Assembly (NCBI RefSeq): GCF_000003605.2 | Contig: NW_003158725.1 | Location: 415,914-457,301 of the forward strand | Reading direction: 5' to 3' | DNA from: Saccoglossus kowalevskii | Taxonomy: Eukaryota; Hemichordata; Enteropneusta; Harrimaniidae | DNA length: 41,388 bases | Shown: positions 32,114 to 41,388 of the stretch, piece by piece | How positions within the stretch are numbered: the first letter of the stretch is position 1 | How the letters are laid out: each line of letters starts with the position of its first letter | The notes under the pieces: model-generated | Told to the model about the DNA's origin: nothing | Database searches by the model: none | Seen by the model: the letters and a program-made list of their open reading frames with translations, nothing else | Made by a program: the position numbers and the translations under genes

Positions 32114-32338
32114 TACTGTAAAATACTTTACTTTTGTTTGGAGTTAATTTTTGCTGAAGGAATGATTCAGTGAAAATCAAATCCAGCGAATGTACCTTTT
32201 TTCCTATATTTTATATTCAACTTGCCAGAAATCAAGAAATCAGTGAAAATAAATTCCATACAAATCATCCAAAAAGTCTTTTAAGCAAAAATTAATTCCA
32301 GCTATTAAAGATAAAGTATTATACAGTAGTTACATTTG
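32114..32338. mobile_element. Foldback MITE, family A, full-length copy
   Basis: The ends are TACTGTAAAATACTTTACTT and AAGTATTATACAGTA, with TA at each boundary. The interior (GATTCAGTGAAAAT and its inverse AGTGAAAATAAATTCC) matches the 27636 copy. It is downstream of UIMC1. Confidence 0.8.
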
Positions 32339-33844
32339 CCTACGTCCTGTTTACAATAGTGCCCCCTAGAGGTAAATAATTGTAATCAAAACTGGAGATA
32401 GTTTACTTTATACAAAAGTTTGCTTTATTTGAAAAAGATATTTAAATTATGTTGTTTTTACATGTTGAATACCGGTAAGTACAAATATGCAAATCAATCT
32501 TTAACGTCAGCAATCTTAGAAAGCTTTGTAACTCTGTAAGAATCTCTGTTCACTCTAGGTACATGGTATTGTTTGCAAGGGTTGACACAGATGGATGAGA
32601 ATGTTGGTGACACTTTCGTACCTTTCTCTCACTACTGTCAATGTAGGAATCATGAAAAAAAAATGTCCATCCCTGTCACCCCTGAAAAAACTTAACTTGT
32701 ACACATCCAAATAATTGTTCAGATCATTGCTCATGTCAGTTAAAAATGTGCACATGAAAAAATCAAATCGAAAGACAATGACAAATTTGAAAGACTTTGA
32801 AAACAGAAAAAGGCATTTCAGAGTTGCACATTTTCACAACTTTCAGACATGATGTGAGTTCATGAAATCCTTAAATTAACTGATTGCATCCATTAGTTTT
32901 CGTTACATGCAATTATATTGTCACCATCAAAAATCATGATTTCCTGAAAGTAGATTATAGATTGATATTTATACATGGAAAATTATGTACAAACTTATTA
33001 AAAATGATTTTTGAAATTTTATATCTACTAGTTGATTATTCGTGCATGTTTTACTATCTAGTTATTAAAAGCACATCACCAGTTATGATTGCTTTATCAG
33101 GGTATTGTATGCTTGCAGTCTTCCAATAATAGTCTGACATTGTGCATTGATCATGCGGCTTTATGTTTTATATAAATTTTTCTCTGTTTTAAATGTACCA
33201 AATGATATAAAACAATGGCCAGCTCTTTCTCTCAGTATAAGTGTTTTCTGATTTTTACTGACAACAACATGTTGATTGTTGGAAATTTAAGATGAGCTGC
33301 AATGCTGCTAAACTATTGGCCAGAATGCTGTTCAAATGACGTGTTCAGAGCTCCATGGAAAACTGAATACAGTATGTACAGTGTTCACTCATTTGTTCAC
33401 TAAATGCTCAGTAACCTAACCAAGTTGATCAGACACTTTTATTTTTGTTTCACTCTGATACTATTCCTAAACCTTTTTTGATCTTGACTCTTTGACATGT
33501 TTAATGATATGAATATTCACACATAACAAGAAATATTTGATGATTCTCTGGATTCTGAATTACTATGGTAATTTGGAATGGAGATGAATCTTTGTTGAAT
33601 CCATGCGTGCCAAAACACGAACATGAAAACTGAACAATCAAATGGGAAACCGAAATTATCAACATTCTGAGCATCATAAAATTTTCTTATTTCTCATACT
33701 AGTCTCAAGACCTCAATGAAATTTTAGAAATAAACTAAGAATTATTCTGACTTTTTTGTAGAAAATATAAAAAATTTTATAAGTGAAGGAAATGTGAAAT
33801 AGTACAGTAGCCTGAAGTATATTGCATAGCTATTCTAAGAACCC

Positions 33845-33991
33845 CGAAAAAAGTTTCTGGTCAGCATGGCACACTACCAAAAAAGTGCGAGGTGATTTTT
33901 AACCACTGCCCTAATATGCACAATGTGTACCCATCATATATTTTAGAAGAAACAAAATCTCATCATTTTTGACCAGAAACTTTTTTTTTCG
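33845..33991. repeat. Foldback with AAGTTTCTGGTCA arms
   Basis: CGAAAAAAGTTTCTGGTCA at 33845-33863 and TGACCAGAAACTTTTTTTTT at about 33970-33989 are inverted, about 107 bases apart. On the minus strand they fall within 200 bases after the LDLa stop codon, so a transcript could form this hairpin in its 3' untranslated region. Confidence 0.6.
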
Positions 33992-34033
33992 CTTGGCCTA
34001 AAAGTTTGAAATGGTCTCTCGTACAAAACAGTT

Positions 34034-34233
34034 TTAGTCGAGGATCACACCACGCTGTGGTGATACATGATACATTGTACAATTGTCAAGATTAATCTTT
34101 GTGCAGTCTAATTCATCGGAACCATCAACGCAATCTTTAACCCCATTGCATAGACGACATTCTTCTACACACATGTCATCAGCACATTTCCATCCATTTA
34201 TTGCCTTATTTTCAAAACCCTCGGCACAGTATT
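34034..34233 (-). CDS. LDLa gene exon 3: second LDLa module and C-terminus
   Basis: The exon encodes YCAEGFENKAINGWKCADDM, then CVEECRLCNGVKDCVDGSDE and LDC, with eight Cys in total: six for a standard module plus Cys in VEEC and DNC. The additional pair may form an extra disulfide. Stop TAA at 34036-34034. Acceptor TTTCAG. Confidence 0.8.
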
Positions 34234-36700
34234 CTGAAATGAAAAACAAACATGAAATTCATGTGAGAAATGTGTTGGTAGATTCCTGCTTCCAATGTTC
34301 AACAAAGTTTTTGCATGAGTATTTATTTGTCATGCCCCCAATAAACCTTAGATACAAAGGACCATTCTCTTCTGTCGTCACAACTACCGTTTCCCTGATC
34401 TGTGTTAACCATGGTAATTGAACAGTGGATGTGATGATAGTACAGAATGGAACATTTAAGGGGGGAAAAAAAGTCTCTTGCTCTCAAGATCTTGACAGCC
34501 ATGGCTAATGGATGATTTTTCTTTTACTGTGAGACCTTACATATTGCGCGAAAGACGCAGGCTGAATGTCTGCGGCAAAAATCAAACAATATGATTTTGA
34601 ATTTTTTGTGTCATAGCTCAATGTCTTTGAGAGGGGAATATTGATAGAGATACCCTTACTTCATCAAAGTTGACCATCACCCGAAGTGAATAACACATTA
34701 TTAAACATGAAAATACCCCCAAAATATTTAAACTTGTGTTTGTCGAATTCCATGTGATGCTTTGATAACTTTTGTTGACTCCTGTGTGCGAAGCACAAAA
34801 AAGGAGTTTTTGCAGTTAGTATGTCTGTCTGTGTGTCTGTTCCACTGATATCTCAAGAACCATACATTGATTTTTAATGACACTTGGTGCTTAGATGCTC
34901 TGGGCCAGTGCGCAGATTTGATTAGATTTTGGTAAAAATCCATGCATATTAATTACCTAATTAGCTGATTTTTAGCTGTTCCATGATTGTTCCACTGATA
35001 TCTAAAGAACCACTCATTGGATTTTGATGAAACTTTGCACATAGATGCTCTGAACTAATGCACAGATTTGATTAGTTTTGGGTAAAAATCTGTGCAATAT
35101 TAATTACCTAATTTGCATAATGATTAATCATTTTTTGGCTTTTCCACTGATACCTCAAGTACTTATCATCACATTTCAATAAAACTTGGTACATAGATAT
35201 CATAGGACACTGCACAGACCTGATAGTTTTTAGGGTAATATCAGTACATATTAATTACCTAATTTGCATAATTTTCAGCTTTTCATATTTCAAGTAGTAA
35301 TCATCACATTTCAATAAAACTTAGTACATAGATGTCATAGGACACTGCACAGATTGTTTATTTCTGCTATGTTTCGAAAAAACAGCACTTTTGAAGCGAC
35401 TACTTTGCTTGCCCTCAGACCTCATTTGCATATGGGGTGTCACCGTGTGAAAATACCGATTTTGATTTCAGGGACGAATCAAAAGAAAACTGTAGTATAT
35501 ATGGAATAATCTTTATTTCTCATCACGATTGATGATGTATGTGTGATCATGGATAGTACAGAAATCTTACCTTGATGTTCTGCTTTACATATGATGGCGT
35601 CCTCATCAGAGCCATCTTCACAGTCAACTCTACTGTCGCACACTAGACGTGGTTCTAAGCATTCTCTTAAGGGGTCCTTGAAATTAGTGCAGCGAAACGG
35701 TTCACCCAAGAACTGAGATAACCCTTTGGATTCATACTTTTCACAGGCTGTCAATAAATATGTAAAACTTCAGTTCAGGGCGAGTTCAAACTTTTGCAGT
35801 ATAACAACATTGGTGTGTACTCAAAAACAGTTGAAAAAATAAATTTCATTCAAAAAGATCTTATCCTTGATAAAAACATGTTAATTTGGGACATTGACAC
35901 ATATTTTCAATTCTGATTTTCAAAAGGAATTTGTTTACTGTGTATACCACTTCTCCATTATTTGAACAAGGTGATAATAAACCTTCAAAATATTCTCAAT
36001 TTAAACATGTTTCAACTGAATATGTTTATTAGTTATTTTGTGGAGCAAAAGATGCTAGTAGTCAATTTCTATTCCTCAAATTTATGGCATTCCAAATACA
36101 TGTGAAACCCAACTATTGTTACTAGATTGCTGGTAAGTAAAAAAAAATCTGTAATCTGAATCAGAAGAAATATTTTGTGGTGATACCTGTGAAGGCTGCC
36201 TCATTATTTTTCCAGTTTAGTGATTTCATTGGTAAATATGCTCAATGATGATGACAGATGGAGAAATGTGTTTTAAAAGGTGTAAAGTTAAAGTAATTTG
36301 ATTGGAGGAAGATTTTCACAGAGTCATATTTTAAACATCTGCATGTATACATGGTACAGGAATATCAAATTGGTTTAAAGGCACATGATGCTCTGTTGCA
36401 AATTGTCTATGTGATGGGCACTCTGAATTTGAATTTAATCTGGATGATGCAATGAGCCTTTAAAGATCCCTAATTGTTTCATAGTCTGAAGATACATATG
36501 CACAACAGTAACAAACAAAAGACTGACAAAGATACGTGATGTAATCAATGAGGGTTATGCATAGTCCCATGGTTGGAATACTGGGCATTTAATACTGTAC
36601 ACTTTAACATGTGAAGATACTTACTCATGTAAATATCCGGGATTGTACAACTCACTAATGTTATATATAATATAACCACTGCACACAGTATGGACTTCAT
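34034..36700 (-). CDS. Small secreted protein with two LDL-receptor class A modules (3 exons, 150 aa)
   Basis: Exons on the minus strand: 36700-36625, 35747-35571 and 34233-34034, total 453 nt, with phase-1 introns throughout (usual for LDLa modules). The ATG at 36700 begins MKSILCAVVILYITLVSC, a clear signal peptide. Module 1 has six Cys and ends VDCEDGSDEDAIIC. Module 2 reads NGVKDCVDGSDELDC, with the Asp/Glu set that binds calcium. The last stretch, about 20 residues after module 2, holds another Cys and ends GVILD. LDLa modules bind ligands outside the cell. No membrane segment or GPI signal is seen, so the product is probably free and secreted. I cannot assign a named orthologue. Confidence 0.8.
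34234..35570 (-). other. LDLa gene intron 2, largely repeat-filled
   Basis: Contains the second modular repeat (34777 to about 35360) and a fragment of the CAAGATCTTG foldback near 34484. No exon is needed, since phases of exons 2 and 3 agree. Confidence 0.6.
34777..35360 (+). repeat. Hairpin-headed modular repeat element, copy 2
   Basis: It starts GACTCCTGTGTGCGAAGCAC with AAGGAGTTTTTGCAGTTAGT, the same head as at 24620. Four modules follow, beginning near 34843, 34993, 35144 and 35285 (spacing 150, 151 and about 140), each with TGATATCTCAAG, a CATAGAT motif and CCTAATTTGCATAAT. No inverted right end was found, so this copy may be truncated. Confidence 0.75.
35571..35747 (-). CDS. LDLa gene exon 2: first LDLa module
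   Basis: The exon encodes TCEKYESKGLSQFLGEPFRC, NFKDPLREC, LVCDSRVDCEDGSDEDAIIC and a linker KAEHQ. Six Cys in LDLa spacing with the DCxDGSDE calcium site. Acceptor TTGACAG and donor GTAAGA are good. Phase 1 on both sides, so the module is symmetrical. Confidence 0.85.
36625..36700 (-). CDS. LDLa gene exon 1: signal peptide
   Basis: 25 codons plus one base: MKSILCAVVILYITLVSCTI then PDIYM. Lys at position 2 is followed by a hydrophobic core, with cleavage likely near VSC. The donor is GTAAGT. A TTTAG acceptor-like site about 40 bases upstream suggests a further 5' untranslated exon. Confidence 0.75.
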
Positions 36701-37282
36701 GGTTGCTATGACAATCTTAGATTCAAGTTGACCTAAAGTTGGTTTACAGAGACAATCATTAAGAATTGGAAATCAAAATATGTAACATTGTTACCAGCAC
36801 ACTGAAACTAACTACTAGTAATTTCTTTAAATGAAAGTTGCATTCTGATTATGCAAATCTGTGGGTGCCATCTTCTGATCAATATATACACAATAACATG
36901 TTAGATTATGGATTTAGCTGCAGGATGTGAATTAAAGGTACATGTAGCAACAGAGGAAAACTAAAATTGATCCGTGATTCAGATATTCACTGAAATGATT
37001 GCATGCTTACTATAACAACCTATTCATCATCTGAAAGCTTAGATATAGATGAATACGGTAGTACATATACCAATGTATATGTACCAATGTTTTTCTAAGG
37101 AATTACCTGTCAGCAACTTTCACTATTATGTTTTTTGACTAATGACAGTTTTTTTCTAACGCTTTCCGTCACGCGAAAGACCTGTGAAATGCACAGAACG
37201 TTTATGCCATGTTTTTTTTTGTCTGCCTCACAGACGTGCTGCCGATAATCCAATCCAACAGGTGGTCAGGGTTATGTATTGG

Positions 37283-37355
37283 ATCATGGAGCTAAAAAAA
37301 GCTCCATGATTGGATGTATAACATTGAGCACAGTCCCGTGATAGAGGGACTGTGC
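37283..37355. repeat. Two adjacent perfect hairpins
   Basis: ATCATGGAGCT (37283-37293) pairs with AGCTCCATGAT (37300-37310) over a 6-A loop. GCACAGTCCC (37328-37337) pairs with GGGACTGTGC (37346-37355) over 8 bases. Function is unknown. It could be a foldback repeat or structured RNA. Confidence 0.6.
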
Positions 37356-38241
37356 ATTGAGGTAAAAGTGTCTCCAAGGTACAAGATTGATACCAATAGC
37401 CACAAATTGAAGTGTTACTTGTAATAGTACAATGTATATATATGTAATGTAGTTGAACTAGTATTTCGTATATCTCACTGTATATATTTATATAAAACAC
37501 CTTATACCGTACTAAAATACCTCTGTTGGACAGAGCCTTTGGTTATATTGCCATATGCGTACGATACTGCGCGGCCCTGTGTCATAACATTGATCGCAGT
37601 TCCACACAATCAAGTGTATCGTTAACTGCGCTACACAGAGTCACAATACGTACCAAGCTCACGGGCGTCGAATCAAGTCGATCGACTACCAATTGTTTCC
37701 CTTGTACGTCATTTTGTGTTACAACTCAACATTTCGAACGGCAAATAAATTATGACAGAAATACCTTCGCTTGAAAATAGTCAACCGCGCCCAGGTAGAC
37801 AACAATGGTGTTATTCGTTAGGTGGTGCGTAAGTATTTTGTGAGATTCGGGAATGCCAGACTTTTTATGTTCGTGATTTCGATAGGGGTGATATCTCCGA
37901 TGACAAATTCGAACAAGGTTAAATTCAATTCATACTTAATGTAGACAATTCGTAAAACTTACCCGAACGACAAGTGAAAGTGATATTTACAATGAGTGCG
38001 TAAAACCAGTAGCCGTCATCTATTTTACATGAAAATACTCCACGAAGGTCAATTTGCGAATGTAATTAGAGTGCGCCCTCAATAGTTTGATAACACCACC
38101 AAGTCAGTTTACATGAGTTGAAATATATGTTCTCACACACATTTTTCCCGAGCCTAAAATTGTGTGTTTGGTTCATGTAGATTATGTTATGGTCCTAGTG
38201 ATCCCTTTACTTGTAAATGATATACGCGCTGCTTTTAAACT

Positions 38242-38317
38242 AGCCCTGAGTACAGTCCTGTACGGGGGCCGAATGATCAGAGGAAGAAGGCCAACCTACA
38301 GGACTGTACTCAGGGCT
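38242..38317. repeat. 21-bp perfect inverted repeat with 34-base loop
   Basis: Arms 38242-38262 and 38297-38317 are exact reverse complements (core CCCTGAGTACAGTCCTG). CTTTTAAACT occurs outside each arm as a direct repeat. No coding content is recognised. Confidence 0.75.
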
Positions 38318-38964
38318 ACTTTTAAACTGGCCAATGAACCGACTATTTTACTTCCAGGACTTTGAGTTGATGATAGCGGAAAAGTAATAATCAGTTGGGG
38401 GAGGGGGGTGTCCGGGTACAGTCAATTACTGATGGCATAACAATGAGTATTTGATGCAGCCCCCCCCCCCCCCATTTAGCACAGTTTCTAGCGAAATACC
38501 ATTGGTGATTGGAAAGAAGTTGTTACTGTGATTGAAAAAGCAACCGCAACATCATATAGTTCAAATGTAAAACATAAAATTTCTACTTTGTTGGCATGAC
38601 TGAGCTATATTGCTAAACTGTTGATTGGTTGTTTTTTGTTCACAGTGATGCATCCCCACAAGCCATGTTTTACACACAAAAAATGAATTGAACGATGCGT
38701 CGATTTCACAGCGGAAGACTTTAAATTATTTTAGAGAGAAGTAGCGATGAAAAATCGGGAACAAATTATTAAATAGTGCTTATCTATTTACTTGAATGTT
38801 CAACCCTCAAGTGATTCCGTGTATCAATCCTTTGTAATCATAATATGAACTTTCTGACTTATTTAACGAGAGACAAACACTTAGTACAACAAAGCCGTAA
38901 AGTTTCCAATTCAAACTAAAACTAGAGGTTTATTGTTGTTGTTTTTTTTCCCATATTATACAGT

Positions 38965-39420
38965 AGAAGTAAGTAAGTAAATAAATAAATGTACATGTAT
39001 AAATAAATAAACAAATGAATAAACACACAAATAAATAAACGAACGAAGGTATAAGAAAGTATGTATAATACGACTGGGAAGCAGAAATAGCTATAGCGAA
39101 GCTAGTCAAGCCTGCTCCCCAGAGTTTGACCCGTATGTAATCTTAAATGAATGAAATATAAAAGGCGACAAAAGGGGCATATTGTTCTTATAAGGATTGT
39201 CTAAGGTAAAAAAAATAAATAAATAAATAACATAAATATTATACACACAAATAAATAGTAACTAAATAAGTAACTTTATAATAAACTAAATAAATAAATA
39301 TCAGAAAAAAACATGTAGCGAAATTATACGGCATAGGGCACCGGCAAACAAACACAGTGCCATACCATACCTTGTTATCCAAATAAACAAATAAATAAAT
39401 AAATGAAAATAAAAAGGAAA
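38965..39420. repeat. AT-rich (AAAT)n-type simple repeats in retrotransposon 3' region
   Basis: Runs of AAATAAATAAATA occur at about 38975-39050, 39208-39300 and 39380-39405. Between them is a GC-richer segment with GGGAAGCAGAAATAGCTATA and CCTGCTCCCCAGAG. On the minus strand this follows the reverse transcriptase reading, so it is probably its 3' untranslated region. Confidence 0.6.
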
Positions 39421-39479
39421 ATGTTGAAAATACACAGAAAAAACATGCTTATATAAAAGAGATGGAATATGGGGAGATC

Positions 39480-40790
39480 AAGTAACCTTTAGTTCTTTTT
39501 TAAAACCGGTTCGACTAACAATGTATTTTACACGTGCTGGCAAATTATTCCAGAGTTTAGCGCCCTGGAAGTCTATTGAAAATTGGCCAAGATTAGTATT
39601 CTTAGGGGGAAGTTTGAAGCTGGATTGCGATGAAAACGGGTGCAGTGCTGATGATCAGGTAAAGTGAAGTAATTTTCTGTTATCCGAGGGAGTCTATGGT
39701 GGTGCAGATCATGGATGAAAATGCATAGTTTGTATTTGAATAGGTCATATATATTCAACATTCCCAGTGAGTGAAATAATGGTTTACTGTGTGTGAAATT
39801 ATCTTTGAAAAGTAGGATACGTGTTAGTTTTATTTGTAGCTTGTATATTGGGTCCAATGTTGTTTGATACGTACTACCACAAACTTCAAGTCTATTTGAT
39901 ATGTGCGGTAAAATTAGGAAATTATATATTATTAAGAGAATTATAAATTTGAGGAGAAGATAGCGTACTTTGGCAATCAGTCCAATCGGGGTGTAATTTT
40001 TTTTCATAATTTTGTTGATGTGGGGTTTCCCTGCAGGTTAAGTGATTGTCAATAGTTAAGCCAAGATATGTTGTGGTGTTGGTTTCATTTATGGAGTACC
40101 TAAGTCTGATAATTTCTGTTGTGCAAATGAGAATATCATGAAGTTGGTTTTATCTGTGTTGGCTGTGCACCAAAGGCTAACCAAGGAAGGTTCGAGTCTA
40201 TGTCAAGTGAATTAGGAATAGGATTGTTAAAAGAGTGAAACCGGTTAGAATCGTCAGCAAAAAACGATGAGGAGGAGGGCGGATCATTTATATAAACCAA
40301 AAAGAGTAGGGGGCCTAGAATAGATCCCCGAGGAACACCATACCTAATGGGGAGGGGTGTGGAATTACAACCATATGAATGAACATACCGAGTTCGGTTA
40401 ACAAGATAATTTTCAAACCAATTTAGGAGAGTACCTCGATTGCCAATGTGGGATAATTTGGAGAGGAGGATATTGTGGTTGATAGTGTCAAAGGCCTTTG
40501 CAAAATCAAGGAAAACACCAAGGACTATATTACCTTTGTCAATGTCTTCAATAATTCAGGGCGAGTTTACTGCTGTACTTTTTACGAAAGCCATATTGAT
40601 TCTTGTGTGTGTAAGTTTTGTTTTTTGAGAAATTGCTGAAGTTGTTTGTTAATACATTTTTTCTAAGATTTTTCTGAGTACTGGCAAAATAGAAATCGGT
40701 CTGTAATTACAGGGCTGGTGAACTGCATGCTGATTGGCTGATTACATTTATTGTATTCAAGTACTGGCTCAACTGCAGTTTATAATATTT
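39480..40790 (-). pseudogene. Decayed non-LTR retrotransposon reverse transcriptase (CR1/L2-like)
   Basis: Read on the minus strand, standard reverse transcriptase blocks appear in order: NYRPISILPVLRKILEK (about 40715-40665), NQYGFRKKYSS (about 40600), VFLDFAKAFDTINHNIL (about 40515-40465), GVPRGSILGPLLFLVYIND (about 40350-40300) and FFADDS (about 40265). Downstream are the thumb and C-terminal blocks (TNFMIF; LEVCGSTYQTTLDPIYKLQI; GMLNIYDLFKYKL; GAKLWNNLPARVKYIVSR near 39560-39510). The frame is broken in several places: a stop after ALNY near 40555, another near 40140, and shifts between 40140 and 40010. The copy is therefore dead. No endonuclease domain is visible, so it is 5'-truncated or decayed beyond recognition. 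Confidence 0.8.
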
Positions 40791-40799
40791 CCAAAGATG

Positions 40800-41388
40800 G
40801 TGGCCTTGTACCGAGAGTACTATTTAAATTGTCGGGATTTTCAATGACAGCTTTGATTCACTACAATACCCTTTTCAAGTCAAAAGTTCAAAAGTGCAGT
40901 AAGCAAAATGACAATGCTCTCCTTGAGGAGGAAACTCAATGAAGAGTCCGGGGGGGCAGTTGATACATAGCTGGGTAGGGAGTGCCCCCGAGTGCTCAAA
41001 AGTGTGATCATTTTTATACCTGGATAGTGACAAAATCTATACCCATATTTATACCAAAGTACCATTTCTGTCATCGCTGTTTATTCCAATAGAAGCACAT
41101 GTAAGCCAACAGTTGCATTGTATATTAATTTATTAAAATATGTATTTTGACCACAGAAACACCCCTGTCACTTACATAAAAGTATATTATTAACGCAATG
41201 TTAATAAATATTACCAACATTTATACCTATCTTGACTAGAAATCCTGACGACGACTTTTGCCCCGAAAATGCACCCAGGTGTTGAGTCACATGTGGAACA
41301 CGTTTCAGTGATGGATCCAGCAAAATGTATTGGGGGGGGGGGGGGGGCAAAATCGCAAAAAACTATGCGAATCCCAAATAATATAATT
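40800..41388. other. Right-edge noncoding region
   Basis: No coding exon is recognised. There is a GGGGGGG...TGCCCCC pairing between 40950 and 40990 and a long G run at about 41331-41347. The latter may be the start of another G-rich-ended repeat cut by the window edge. Confidence 0.4.

Larger units (their letters stand above)
31161..34033. other. Intergenic / convergent 3' region
   Basis: UIMC1 (plus) and the LDLa gene (minus) converge here. The stretch holds a family A MITE (32114-32338), a short GGGTGGTG/CACCACCC hairpin near 31347 and the foldback at 33845-33991. Open frames are short and unconvincing. A TTTATT at 33438-33443 could be the minus-strand AATAAA for the LDLa gene. Confidence 0.5.
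36740..38960. promoter_or_regulatory. Upstream region of the LDLa gene with a CpG-richer stretch
   Basis: At 37540-37790 CpG is locally frequent (GCGCGGCC, GATCGC, CGGGCGTCG and others) compared with the AT-rich surroundings, as expected around a promoter or 5' exon. The rest holds two adjacent hairpins (37283-37355), a long inverted repeat (38242-38317) and G and C homopolymers near 38395 and 38460. No coding exon is supported. Confidence 0.35.

Noticed and set aside
34083-34421. 112-codon plus-strand open frame
   Set aside because: Antisense shadow of the LDLa exon at 34034-34233.
37283-37355. MicroRNA precursor
   Set aside because: Stems of 10-11 bp are too short for a miRNA hairpin.
37526-37774. 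82-codon plus-strand open frame in the CpG-richer stretch
   Set aside because: Probably open by chance in higher-GC promoter-like sequence; no domain or signal.

Overview
The window is metazoan nuclear DNA: AT-rich, with long introns, GT-AG splice sites, many dispersed repeats and one assembly gap (24794-25305). Gene content and repeat style suggest an invertebrate, perhaps a non-vertebrate deuterostome such as a hemichordate. That placement is an inference and was not tested by any search.

Layout. (1) 1-9123, minus strand: the first coding exon of a gene running off the left edge, 8168-9123. It encodes an acidic, serine-rich, disordered N-terminus that resembles the TBC1D12/TBC1D14 Rab-GAP family weakly. 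The 8.2 kb to its left looks like intron. (2) 9124-12015: an upstream region between two head-to-head genes, with a YY1-type site, a CCAAT box and a hAT-like MITE. (3) 12016-31033, plus strand: a 16-exon gene of about 1,099 codons that I read as the RAP80/UIMC1 orthologue, the ubiquitin/SUMO-reading subunit of the BRCA1-A complex. It has an N-terminal SUMO-interacting motif, one ubiquitin-interacting motif, the Abraxas-interacting region, a C2HC UBZ-type zinc finger, a second degraded finger and the conserved C-terminal segment with a basic RG-rich tail. All splice phases are consistent over 3,300 nt, although one acceptor is ambiguous. (4) 34034-36700, minus strand: a three-exon gene for a 150-residue secreted protein with a signal peptide and two LDL-receptor class A modules. 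(5) About 38960-40800, minus strand: a decayed non-LTR retrotransposon with reverse transcriptase motifs.

Repeats fill much of the rest. Intron 2 of UIMC1 holds a satellite of 75-bp units (about 21 copies) with a higher-order 8-unit duplication, and nearly every unit carries an octamer ATTTGCAT. Several foldback (MITE-like) families occur, one of them four times in or just beyond UIMC1. A hairpin-headed modular repeat occurs at 24620-26073 (spanning the gap) and again at 34777-35360.

The three genes show no obvious functional link. The most informative biology is the invertebrate RAP80 architecture: a single UIM instead of the tandem pair, several SIM-like motifs, and a second zinc finger that lacks its last zinc ligand.
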